64,000 nucleotides of DNA. It comes from Liolophura sinensis (lineage: Eukaryota > Mollusca > Polyplacophora > Chitonida > Chitonidae). Positions 1 to 27,539 of the stretch are shown piece by piece. The stretch covers positions 8,933,501 through 8,997,500 of the forward strand of contig NC_088303.1 of the NCBI RefSeq assembly GCF_032854445.1. Reading direction: 5' to 3'. A program made the position numbers and the translations under genes. How positions within the stretch are numbered: the first letter of the stretch is position 1; the number at the start of each line of letters is the position of its first letter. The notes beneath the pieces were generated by a model. The model ran no database searches, was not told where the DNA came from, and saw only the letters and a list, made by a program, of their open reading frames with translations.

Positions 1-15873
<15,873 letters not shown>

Positions 15874-15874
<1 letters not shown>

Positions 15875-15879
15875 ATAAA
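15874..15879 (+). terminator. AATAAA overlapping the TMEM67 stop
   Basis: A canonical AATAAA begins on the last base of the stop codon. If used, the 3' UTR would be only about 20 nt, so a more distal poly(A) site is as likely. Confidence 0.3.
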
Positions 15880-17155
15880 ACTATACATACTTCTGGTGCT
15901 TAGCAGTAGTAAACCTCATCAAAAACATAGATGTAAATACATGGACTGTCTTGATATGTTTTGTTTTGAGATATCCACACCCAATACTTTCACATCACCA
16001 CAGCTGAGAGTAAGAAACTGTTAATTTACTGTTATTCTTGGTCTGTTAGGAAACTTTTTGAGAAAGTTTGAGGGAAATATCTCATCACACTTGTTTCAGA
16101 TTTATCTTCTCTATGTATATTGGTTTGTATTGATTTTCTGTCTAATAACTACAAATACCTGTAATACCTCTAACTTTTCAAGCCTGGAAATAATTTTTAA
16201 GTTGGTGCAGGACATAACTGGGAAAATTAAAGCTAACCACCTCATTCAAAAGCTATAATGTTATTTGCATGACAGTTTTGTTCTGTACCATACAGTTGGT
16301 CCCTGGTAAAATACTTTTTCATTTAGGGCATTGTTCTTGCCCTGCTGCTTATTTCCAGGCTTCCTTTTCTTGAGGTAGTTTAGTGAGATTGAAAGTTTTG
16401 TGTTTTTTGAATCCCCACTAAAATCAAAATTTGACAACAGATTAACTGCTTGTATAGTGTTATTCCCACTGTATTAACTATGGTTGTACATAGACATCTA
16501 TCTGCTAAACCTAATTGAGTTACAGTGATTTCTTCCAGGTTATGCCCAATTTCTGCCACCTGTAAACATAACCTGTGATATATACACATCTAAGAAAAAA
16601 AGGTCTTCAGTATGGTTTATAGCAACTATCAGATTAGCAAAGAAACATACATTAACAACTTGTATTTTGTAAACTTTAAAAAAAAAAAAAAAAAAAATTA
16701 TTTTATTTAGAAAATGGAAAACACCTGAAGAAGTTTTTCTGGATATTTTGAAAATGAAACTGGGTGCCTCTGCTAATTTCGGTAAAAGCATCAGCAGATT
16801 AATTATTTCGCTCAAATGACCATGTTACAGATGTATATGTTTTGTACAGGTACAACATGGCCTAGTATTGTGGTGAGACACCTATATAATTCATGCACAT
16901 GAAGTTATAAAGTTCTAACTGCTTACAGTGCATAATATATTTTTTTCATGTACTTCAGTTTTATTTGTATTTAATTGTACATTCCGTCCATGTTTATATT
17001 CAGACACTTAACTGACTCTGTAATATTTTTATATTGTAATTTGTATGTGACATATGTATTACAATGCCATTATAAAATACTTTTACAATCATGTTTGTCT
17101 TCTGGTTTTTGACTTTTAGTTCACTGTTACTATAAGGTGCCCTATTAGTAGGGTG
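15880..17155. other. downstream of TMEM67, no gene seen
   Basis: Possible distal 3' UTR or intergenic DNA. It includes an A-run of about 20 bases at 16678-16697. Nothing else is recognisable. Confidence 0.5.
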
Positions 17156-17159
17156 AAGG

Positions 17160-17378
17160 ACTGCTTTGGTGGCCTAATGGTTAGAGTGTCCGCCTCAAAC
17201 CCAAGTCTTTCCTCTCCGGCCATACTTGGGAAGGTGTCACAGCAACCTGCGGATGGTCGTGAGTTTCCCCCATCCTCTGCCAGGTTTCCTCTCACCATAA
17301 TGCTGGCCGCCGTCGTATAAGTGAAATATTCTTGAGTACGGCATAAAACACCAATCAAATGAATAAATAAATCAAACT
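17160..17378 (+). mobile_element. SINE family 2, full length
   Basis: The tRNA-like head 'ctttggtggcctaatggtta' is followed by the body with 'aatgctggccgccgtcgta', the 'attcttgagtacggcataaa' tail and an (AATA)n end. Confidence 0.8.
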
Positions 17379-17403
17379 CAGGTCATATCAAAGACTTCAA
17401 AAA

Positions 17404-17472
17404 TGGTTCGTTGTCATATGACTAAAACATTGTTAGGTAGGACTTCAAACCCCATGCACTCACTCACTCAAA
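17404..17472 (+). repeat. SINE family 1 tail fragment
   Basis: 'cgttgtcatatgactaaaac', 'attgttaggtaggac' and 'cactcactcactc' match the 3' end of the 63401 element. Confidence 0.65.
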
Positions 17473-17482
17473 AATGTTACTT

Positions 17483-17912
17483 GTTTATGCCTCACTTGGC
17501 GCTCAGTACCGATAGGTTAGAGCAAGGAAGCAGGGCCCAGTTTCACACAGGATCGTACATGTACAATAATCGCACATGTAGGATAATGGTACGGTACTAG
17601 TGACATACAAAATATCATACTACAAATGCATGATAAAAAAATGTTGTACGCCACATGGTGAAACTCGGCCGCGAACTGGTTAAATTGGCCCAGTGTTTGT
17701 ATAATGTGACTAGGTGGGATATCGTGTCTGGCATCTTGGGTATGATACTTAAGTGGCGGCAGCACTTCAGTTGGCAGCATGGGCTCGCCCTGCCAAAAGA
17801 AGACACAGCATATGTACACACAACTAATGACTCGTCGTCGTCATATAACTGTAACTGGAAAGATAGTTAAGTACGGTGTTAAAACCCAAGCAGACATATA
17901 TACACATACCAG
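17483..17912 (+). mobile_element. SINE family 1 variant split by a MITE
   Basis: 'cctcacttggcgctcag' (5' body) and, after the inserted MITE, 'aactggttaaattggcccag' to 'cgtcgtcgtcatataact' and 'gttaagtacggtgtt' follow the order of the family 1 SINE. It is diverged, so older than the 5007 and 63401 copies. Confidence 0.65.
17531..17670 (+). mobile_element. GGGCCC-ended MITE nested in a SINE
   Basis: Begins 'cagggcccagtttcac' and ends 'gtgaaactcggccgcg', imperfect terminal inverted repeats about 140 bp apart. The ends resemble the element at 36447-36590. A short duplication (perhaps GAA) is possible at the edges but not certain. Confidence 0.5.
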
Positions 17913-18599
17913 TAATATATATTTGGGAGAATTTGTGACGGTGTCAGGTTAAGTTGATTCTTTTTAACACTCATCTTTGATGTCATGTTTTGGTATATGC
18001 CATTGTATGCCCAGCTGGCTTGCTCTCTCCATTCGTTATTCCATACCTTATGTATAAGGTGTACATATAAGTGTCAGAATCGTTCGAACGCTAATTATAC
18101 CTAATGTATATAACAAGGTACATAACTTCAATGCCTGGGACTGAAGATGGCCTTCAATGCCTGAGACAGGAGTACATTGGTTCCGCCGGAACCACCGGCG
18201 AAATCAGTATGAGAAAAACTGGTGTTTTGTTTTGATTCATAGTCAACGGTTAACAAATGATTTGTAACATGGGCCTTCCTGTCTGCTAACATGCACTGAT
18301 TTTAATACTAGATTGATATATTTCGGATGCAGTCTCTTTACGATTTGTCGTTCGTTGATCCGTCTTAGCAAATATCTCAGCTCTCCAGAAGCGACCTATT
18401 TTCAGAGGCGGGATGTCCAAGAAAAGTAGTCCCGCGAATAATTCTCGCAGGCAGCTTGTCTTGGTGTTTTTAGCCTGCATTGAGTCCTCAAGATGCTTTA
18501 AATAATTGTTCCCTTTGTATGTACTGATCTCTTCTCCAACTTGGTGAAGATATATTACTTCAGCGATTGGTAAATGCGCATTATGGATACGCTAGATAG

Positions 18600-18825
18600 C
18601 AGAGTTCATTTCGCGCAAGGACAGCGTATCCAAGCAGATTTCCCGCTGCACCTTTTGTGGTCGCCATCTTGAATCGCTGCTGCAAGAAGGAATCGAGAAG
18701 AGACGATAGCAACGGACGATTAAGGCACTGCCAGCCGAACGTCGAGGAGCGTATGTGGATCCTCTAGTAGATGATTATCTCTCCTACCACCTAATGCCAT
18801 AGTTTAACCCTCACAAGGTATATTA
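18600..18825 (+). promoter_or_regulatory. candidate promoter/first exon with a CGCCATCTTG motif
   Basis: A GC- and CpG-richer patch than its surroundings. It contains 'gtcgccatcttg', a YY1-like motif often found just downstream of start sites, and possible donors (agc|gtatgt, cacaag|gtatat). It could be a 5' UTR exon of the downstream RBM12 gene. This is an inference from motif and composition only. Confidence 0.25.
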
Positions 18826-19587
18826 ACGCCATTATTTATTTCAGTTTGGAACCGTATCGTGAGTCGATATTTTACTTACATACAAGTTACATGCTTTAGC
18901 TCCGCAAATTGCAGTTTCCTGTAATCGAATGGCTATTCGTTTACCCTTGGTCATATTTCTACAGGAAACACCGCACTACATGTATAAAAGTATGTCACAT
19001 CATGCATTTTATGAAACGTTAGCTTAACTGTTGAGCTTTGCTGCAGTTAGTTAGATTTACTGTAATGTTTCGTATCATGGCGGTATGGCGGATAATTTCG
19101 GGGGAGACAACCCTGCACAGTCATACTGGATAAAGCTCATCGTACTCCCTATTACAGATTGCTGATATGTAATTGGTTTCAAATGTTTGTGCATTGATTG
19201 CAAACGGCTAATGCATAGACTGGGTTGCTATAAACCTAGTGACGTCAATTCATTAAAGAAAATCCTTTTCACAATGAACGTCGAAAAAGTTCGTTAACGA
19301 CTGACAAAGGTATCAACCTTGTCTTCACAGCTGCCATACAAAATTTCAGCAACTTCCAAGTGTGTGGAATAAATTTTGAGTACATGTAATTATTTCATTA
19401 CCAACAAGAAATTAACATTGAATAATAAATTTAGCTTTGTGAAGTTACGTCTTGTTCAGAAAATTTTGAGTTCTGACAGTTGCTCCTAAGGAAATAAACA
19501 TGCATTGATCCTAAAAGTAAGTTACCAGGTTAATACACAGGTACACACAATGTTGCAGATATTAATCTGATTACTTAGTTCACTCCA

Positions 19588-19640
19588 TCCAATCAGAATA
19601 ATATAAACCCTAGTTGATAACGACGTAGTCAGTCAGAAGA
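19588..19640 (+). promoter_or_regulatory. CCAAT + TATA + Inr-like core promoter
   Basis: 'CCAATCAG' is followed by 'ATATAAA' (about 19601-19607) and 'TCAGTC' (19629-19634) at typical TATA-to-initiator spacing. The transcript it would start is unknown; the next ATG (19693) opens only a short reading frame. Confidence 0.35.
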
Positions 19641-19764
19641 TTCAGTAAACTGAATCGACTTTTCAGGATTTGTGTGAGTTCAAGCAGTTTTGGATGAAAC
19701 AAGGTTGGGACTCGCGCAAACTAGTGTGGCTGCTGGATAAAAATGCATCTTACATTATTTGGGT

Positions 19765-22700
19765 CTGTTGGTTCAGCTGCACCATTAGGCAATAACATAA
19801 AATAACATCTTGTCACTGCGCACGTTTGTGAGAGCCCCATCCTGTTGTTAACTCGCGAGACCCCTGAAATACCGTTTCAGCTTACAGAATACAGATATCA
19901 ACCCAAAACCCTAACAGATCCGCTGGTATTAAATTTCTTGTTCAGCAGTGTATGACATGTAAAGATTGAAGCAATCTGTCAGATTCACAAGCATGGAGCA
20001 TTTGTAGCTGGGTAGACGGGTTATGCTTGTCATTTCCAGGACAAATGAGTAGCAGGTTCAATCATGGTATAGGACAGAGAATTTGTGGTTTGCCCTGTTT
20101 CCAGTGTTCAGGGGCACTTGGGGCTGATAAGCTGTTTTTCAGTCCTTAACGTTTGGTGAAGACAACTTGCCTTACACCAGTATGGTGTGGCTATCTGTAC
20201 AGAACACGCTGAAAAGATTGTAAGCATCTTGTCAAAGGTTGGTGGTTCGCCTCGGGTAATCTGTTCCCTACACTTATTAAACTGACCGACATTGGACAAG
20301 TGAAGACTTGTTGAGCAACAGTCGTGTAAAAAAAAAACAACTCCAAATATTGTTCAATCTTGACATTATACCATGCTGAGCAGAAAATATCAACAGCAGT
20401 CGATCTGTTCTTTAGGGTGTGTGTTAATATTTGTCTGTGACTTCTAGAATGTCTTAAAATTTTCTTTAAGAATTAAAAAATTAATGGTTCCTTAATTTAA
20501 TTAGGGAAACAAAATTGAAGTTAAAGGTACCAGTGCACATTTACTGTATCACAGAAAAAAAAAAGTTCAGTGTATCCACAAGCCAAACATTTATATTCGA
20601 TAAATTAAGTTTACATCGATTCTGCATACTTTAAAGTTTACTTTAATTTGCAGGACTTGCATTACGGTTGTCTATTAATTGATTTTCCAGGTGGCTAAAA
20701 CTAGTGCCTTTGTTGAACATGCAAGATGAAGTCCTGCTCAAGACATTTTGATAACATTACTTTATCTCACATTGAATGGAAATACGCATATAGAAATGCA
20801 TTAGAAATAAGGCTCTTGAGGAAAAGCACTTCACAATTCAGTGTCTGATAAAATATGAAATTTGTAATTCAGAAATGAGTGAGCTTGAATTTAAAATCAA
20901 ACAGGACACTCAATGCCTAGTTGACAGCGTTGGATTGATTGAAGACAATAGAATTAGTAGACAACCAAGTGGTACGATTTCTGGTCTGGTGTAAGGACTG
21001 TGGTACCATACTTTCAGTGACTATGTTCTGGATGGGAACAGCCTGGCATGGGATTGTGTGGACAACTGACTTTAGTGACCGGTAACCTGATTGCTTACAA
21101 ACGTAATGGAAATGCAGTGATTCTGAAGAATATGAAAATATAAAAAAAAATAGCTCCAACTGAAGGAAATACCATTCAAATACATTGGACTAAAGTTATC
21201 ATACAAGATTTATAAATACTTTTCTATGCACTACTTGACTAAAAATAAGACCAAGTGAAACTGTTTCCTAAGTAACATCGTGTGAAAGCAGCCTAAACTC
21301 ATTTAAAGTACCTGTATATTGCATCTATTGGCTCTTCAAGGTCACTGCTTGCCTAATTGCATTGTAGTTCCTGCTAACAGACGTAGAATGGCTGACCACC
21401 TACATTAAATTAAACATTTAATTTTTAAAACTGGTTCAAGTCTCATATAGGGCTTAGCACTGAAACGAGTCATATCCACATGTAAGTACACCATCACCTG
21501 AAGTAATTAAGATTTATCTCATGAATTTCTATACACACAGACAAGTCACACACCAGCCAGGTAAAAAATCTCAAGCCCACTTGCCCACAGAGTTTTAAGA
21601 CGGTATGAATGGTCAAAAAGTGTCCTAGGCTAAATATGTGATGCGAGGAAATGAACTGTCAGCTTACTGGTACCAAAGAATAAATTCTAAATATATGTAC
21701 ACTTATTACAATGTTCAGTATTTTTAATCCCGTTCTCACTTTACTGAAAAACTTGTTAGGTATGACGTACAATCCCAAGCATACATATTTTAAATCAAAA
21801 GTAACTTAGTCAAAGGCCAGTACTTAACAGATTGATTTCATACTGATACAAACTGTTAGAGAATGAATCAGTATATGAAACCAGTGTAAAAGGTTCCTAT
21901 GTAAAATTTGAAGGGTCATCACAATCACATTTCAGATAATTTTAAATTATATATTTTATTTACTGGTCCGTGTTAAATCAATACAATGCTGTAGAAACAG
22001 TTCAAGAGGGCAATCCCATGAAAAAGTTATTAGGCTGTCAAGAAAAGCAGGAGACACATTTTGTACAGAAGACATTACACTCACGCACAGTTGTATTTAA
22101 CATGTACTTCACACCGAAAAACACAAAATAAAAGAATGTGCACTCGAAAATGGTCATAAAGCAGTTTTGATTCATATTGCAAGTAATTTCGTCAGAATGT
22201 CAGAATTGTCTCCATAAGATATGGGGATTTAAGGACACCAGTAATCTAATATGCATACTTTTCATCACTTACTGTTTTTGCTTGCAAAGCCACCCATGCT
22301 TTATCAACAGATAAGCAAACAGAGACGGCATCTGATGATTGTAAAGTGTATATAATTGTTGTGCTTGTTTCCTTAACTTCCGGACAACTTATCTTGATTG
22401 TGGCATGATCAGATCATTTTACAATTTTGATATTAAGTGTATTTACAGGAAAAAAAACCTTGCAGGTTCAGTCATGCAACACCTCACATCATCTTATCTG
22501 CAAAGGTACTTACAGCTGGTATATTTCTTGTATAGGTATGATAAAACCTATATGGGTCACATACTTGTGGTGGCTGCCTGTTCACAAACTTACCTGTTGG
22601 CTACATATAGAGATAATGTAATATTACAACTGTACACCAGAAACCGACTGTTATTTGATTGACAACATGTTGTAATTCTGACACTTATATCTTGCATAAA

Positions 22701-25700
22701 AATTAGCTCTTGCGTTCAAATTAAGTTGTACGACTTTTGCGTCAGTGTTAGAACATCTATACATGAAAGCCATGGAACCCCTATTTTCAGTATGAAGATT
22801 CTAAAAGGTATAGATTTTAGTACAATGTGTCATTCCACTTGTTGATGTTTAAGATTTATCTCTTGCAAACAGCCATGAATTAACTGATTTCTTTTTACTG
22901 AGATTTGAGTAAATCCTACCTCCATGGTAATTTTTGATTTGTTCTGTAAATATGTTTATATCCAAGTTTTTGAGTGTTGAATTTAACTCCCAACAGAAAT
23001 AATATGGGTAGTGTCGGGAGAGGTTACAAAGTGCATGTGTCTTGTGCTACTTCATTACATGAAATAGTAATTTCAGCAAACGCCAAAACGAACACCAAAA
23101 CCGTGATCTTAGTTCGGCTGGTTTCCTTATAGGAAAGATCTGTTAGACTCATCGCACAGTTTAATGTAATTGTATCCCAACATCTCATCACTTTCCCTCA
23201 CAAATGTGACATCTGTGTCTCTTTAAGTTCAACATACAAAGTTGATAAGTTTTAAATAAGTTGAAGGACATGTAGGAATGACACGTTGACATGACATTTA
23301 TTTTAACACTGAAATAAGGCATTTATGGAGAATTCTATGCAATGCATGGGGCACAATATAACACATGATGGTAACTAAAGGTTAGCCTTCAGTGTCCTAC
23401 TACAACAATGTTGAACACAGGAAAACGTGCTAGGAAGAAATTCTGCCGTCCAGAACAACGATACACCGTAAGAACACTTTATACGACTCAGTTGATGTAT
23501 GATTATGCATTTGCTTTTTTATTATTATTATTATTATTATAATATAATATATATATATATATGCACTATAGTTAAACATTGCAACATTTCCGCCGAAATA
23601 ACAAAAAGCGCGGTAAAATTGCAAAATTTGTACGAAAACATATTAGCTCAGTAGTTTTCATTTTAACATGTCAAACATTATCGTAATAATAGTATCAGTG
23701 TTCTTATTTTGGTGTGGAATATTTTGTTGGTTTATTAGATATTGAGGATATTGTATGTTAGAATAAATTATGCATGGTAATATTGTTACGTTTTCCATGT
23801 TAATACACCGTCTGGCAGCATGACACAAAGCTGCATCAGAGTCGCGGATAATGATGCACAACACAGTTTCAGCGGTAACATATTCGGACTTTATTCTGAG
23901 GATCCACTAATACACCGTGGCAAGCCAAAGCCATTGTAGAAGCGAACTATGTTGTTTATCAGACGGATCGCGCGCACATCGTCAACTTTCTGTTCCTATT
24001 TGTTTATGGGAAATGCGACCGCAATTTCGGACAGTGAGGTTAAGGTACATTGACAGACCTCAGTTTCCCGACAGCGTGATCAGCTACGATTTTTTCGTCA
24101 CGAAGTGCCATGCACACTGGGTCTCAAGTGTTGGCAATTTGCAAGACCTTCAGAAACCCAAACTGGACAACCTTCCGTTGAAATTCTGCAGAGGAGCCAA
24201 CGCACTTGGGATGTGATTATTCAAGGCTGTGACCCAGTTGCAAAGAAATGTGCTATAGGTCACCTCGGCAGTTTTACAGCCATTCATAACGACGAAAACA
24301 AAAACACAAACACGAAGAAATAACAGGCGCAAATTTGCATAGCTAATAAAACTTTCCACAAGATATCTGCCTTGCCGTCAGGGGGCTTCGTTTGTGAATG
24401 GCTCATTTAAAGATAAAAAATGTCCAAAAAAAACATGTAGAGGTAAATGTTAAAGAGTGGTATATCCAAAAGAACTTTGGTCTTGGGGGTTTGTAGTCGT
24501 GTAAAGCACAATAACACTGGGGAGGGGTCCATTTATGACACCATACATGTGCAGTATACCGTGAATTAAAAATGCCCGACCCAAATTCACGTCACTGTCT
24601 AGGCCTGTTAGAATCCATGTTAAAATAGATGGTTAAGTTGATAATGTATTAAGTTGAATTTTTCATTCACGTTTACCCCATAGGACATTGGGTAGCATTG
24701 CTACAAATTCGGGTGAAATTTAGCTGTCTGTATGTTACTGTAGGACTATCAAGGTAGCACGATGAAGTCAAAATTGGGATTGAGGAGACTGGTATCAGGA
24801 AACCGCCATGTTTATGCGCCATGTAACAAGTTGAGCTTGGCTGAAGGCTGACACACATTAAGTTTTGAAGACCTATTATACCATTACTCTGTGTCATCTT
24901 ACTTTAAAATCGCGAGAAATTAAAATATCTCGCGTAACACACGTATTCTATAAAACGATCGAATTAGTAATTTTAATTTTCATCTGGGCGGACAGCTTGG
25001 ACAGCCGAAGTCGCCATGTAAACGAGGCTCGTCTCTCAGCTTTCACAGTAAATTGCCACAACCAGTGACATAATACCTGACCTAGTTGTCAAACATCATT
25101 AACACTTTAAGGAAACTCGTGCTGACGGATTAATACGCTACCTACTCTGAAGAGCATGGATTTTCTATCAGCCCTGTGGAATTTTCACTCAGACCGTTTC
25201 ATCTCCCATCTGGAATGAACTTCAAACAGCGACAAGGCACTTCGATTATTCGGATTTGACACGGTGATCTGATCGGTCACGCGACCTGGATAAAGACCTC
25301 GAGCGAGGGATGGCTGGTATTTCCGATTGTCAAAGTTAAGCCTAAGTGAACTCCGTTAGTAGACATATATTCTTGCTGGCATATTCCCATAAGCTTGGTA
25401 TTTCTGACATAGGCGAGTCAGCAACTCCTCAGTCTTTTTCTTTCATAATTGTTGGATTCAGGCTTTAGAAGTTTTTAGAAAGTCATCAGCTAAACTGATG
25501 GGTATACCTTGTTAGTAATACGAATGTGCTAGCCACCTGCATTTTTGCGAGCGATGTTGATGCGGAGAAACCTTGTTCAGCATGTAATTTTCAGGTCTAA
25601 AAAACACAATTCTGGACGACCTGATATGTATTAGACCAATGAATGTTGGCGATGAACTCACAAGTGCAGATTAAATAATGTTTTTGATAAATTTCGAATT

Positions 25701-27035
25701 GTTCAAACTGTTGCAATTGGCAGACATATCCAGAGAGATGGATTTCTGTGATTCGCTGTTGTAATAGGGCATGGCTCTTATCTGGGCAGCATCTGACTAT
25801 ATAAGTCACTTAGGCCTATCGCTGTAATTTATTTTAAGAAAAACGACTTCAGTGTGTTCATGTAGTTTGGAATGAAGACTAACAGGGGTTGCAGGATTTC
25901 CGAATGCAAGATAACAGTTCCACAAATGTGTGTGTTAGACTACATACACGCGAGTACCTTGGAGAAGAAACACCAACAGTAGTATAATTTATGTGGTCAT
26001 TTGAAGGCGTCATGCGATATTTGAACTTGTTGAAAACACTAGCAATATAAGCCTTAAGAAATTGATATTTCATATCCCGCATGCGTTAGGGGCGATGTTA
26101 GATGATACCGTATAGCGGTCTTGCATTTTAATAGCCCTATATGGATGGATATAGGCTCACTCGGGATTCCGCCCACCTTTTGTCTTCTGGTTTATTTTAT
26201 GTTGATTCAAAACATCCGTCTCAATCTCCGCAGTAGACCTCAATTCGTGTACAAAAATGGTTGAAGGGTAGGCTTACACGCGAGTGTGAGCAGGACCTAT
26301 ATGCTCTGCAGAAACTAAATTAGCCAAGTAACCGCCACTGCTCACATTCATGTTCGCGTTACGTTCGTTAGATTGGTTTTTAACGTCGCATTTCAGAATT
26401 TTTCTCTTGTATACATTTTCTAACTGTGCATGAAAATCGTGACCATTATTTAAGCGACAATGAAGTCATGGTTGCCAAAAGGCTTGGTATGGAAGACTTG
26501 CACAGGGATGCATATGTGTTGTACCGTTCTGAAGAAGATTGTCTATACATACCCTTCACAGGAAGGTGCGAGGGTTTAACCAAGGGGCGACATGACCCTT
26601 CCGAAAGTGTTTCTATGACTTTGCCAAGCAATTACAACGCCTGCTTACTCTGCAGGAAAACGTGAAGATAAATTAAGGGTTATACAGACTTGTATTAAAT
26701 ATACCCTGTGAAGGTTTCCTGTAATATACATGTACTTGTCTTTTAAGTAGACCTGTTTCTATGGAATTGTGCTTAGTGAAGACATATTTCCGACATAGAC
26801 CATGCCTTGAGTATTGTACATGTTTGGCTCTATATATGAATTAAGTACTCCATGATCTAAGTTTGTATATCTGTCTAATAATATAAGGCTTGTTTACCTG
26901 TTCATCAGAAATTTTTGTGATTTAGAAGTTAAGGAAGAGCGATGAAGTCCTCTTCCAAAACCGCCTACATGGAATTTTCATGGAATGTTTATTATCTGAA
27001 ATCGTGTGCGCTGCTACTCTTAATGCATATACAAG
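19765..27035. other. long non-coding stretch, no gene recognised
   Basis: Only short, family-less reading frames appear (the longest, 99 codons, at 23917-24216). A diverged SINE family 1 tail lies at 21740-21795 ('gttaggtatgacgtacaatc'). A TTA/TA microsatellite lies at 23514-23562. A 79-codon frame at 26426-26665 has no recognised domain. This may be intron of RBM12 or intergenic. Confidence 0.5.
23514..23562. repeat. (ATT)n/(TA)n microsatellite
   Basis: A run of ATT triplets passes into a TA dinucleotide run. Confidence 0.9.
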
Positions 27036-27039
27036 AAGA

Positions 27040-27170
27040 GCTGGAATTAAACACTAAGGTAAATTGGCAAGAGGTCGGAGATCATCCGTAACATACGTGT
27101 GACCATACGAGAACTGTATCGCACTGTTGTCACGGTTCTGGTTTACTCTCTCTGGTGATTTTTTTTGTTA
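27040..27170 (+). repeat. dispersed repeat R, partial copy C
   Basis: 'acgtgtgaccat', 'gcactgttgtcacggttctg', 'gtttactctctctgg' parallel copies A (30690-31540) and B (62430-62870) in the same order. Shorter and diverged. Confidence 0.5.
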
Positions 27171-27419
27171 TCTCATTGTTAAAAGGAAAGACAACAATGT
27201 GTCAAATGTATATATGCATCGATAAAGTATCCCCAAGAAAGCTGAGAAAGCATAACCATTAATTTTGTAATGCTGCACAGCCGAGATATCGCAGTCTAAA
27301 GTAAACAAAATCGCGAAGCTTTTTTTTTTCTTCAGTATAAACCAATCAGATGCGAGTCACACATACACACATGTATATATTTATTTGTATATATAACTAT
27401 ATGTATGTCGCTAGAGAGC

Positions 27420-27535
27420 GCCCTGTTCCGCGGAGCACGAGTTAAGCGACGCCGGTCTCCGGCTGCGTTAACATGGCGCATCCCATGGCCTCGTGAGAAT
27501 TCCTGATTAAAGAGTTAAATATACACATCAGAAAT
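27420..27535 (+). promoter_or_regulatory. CpG-rich candidate first exon
   Basis: A local CpG-rich patch ('gcgccctgttccgcggagca', 'cgacgccggtctccggctgc') is followed by a strong donor, gaaat|gtaagt. An ATG inside opens a frame of only seven codons. It could splice to the acceptor at 39531 as a 5' UTR exon of RBM12; unproven. Confidence 0.3.
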
Positions 27536-27539
27536 GTAA

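Noticed and set aside
23917-24216. 99-codon ORF in a slightly GC-richer patch
   Set aside because: No domain, no start context, and no neighbouring exon that fits.
26426-26665. 79-codon ORF starting MHENRDHYL
   Set aside because: No recognised family; it could be real but nothing in the sequence supports it beyond length.
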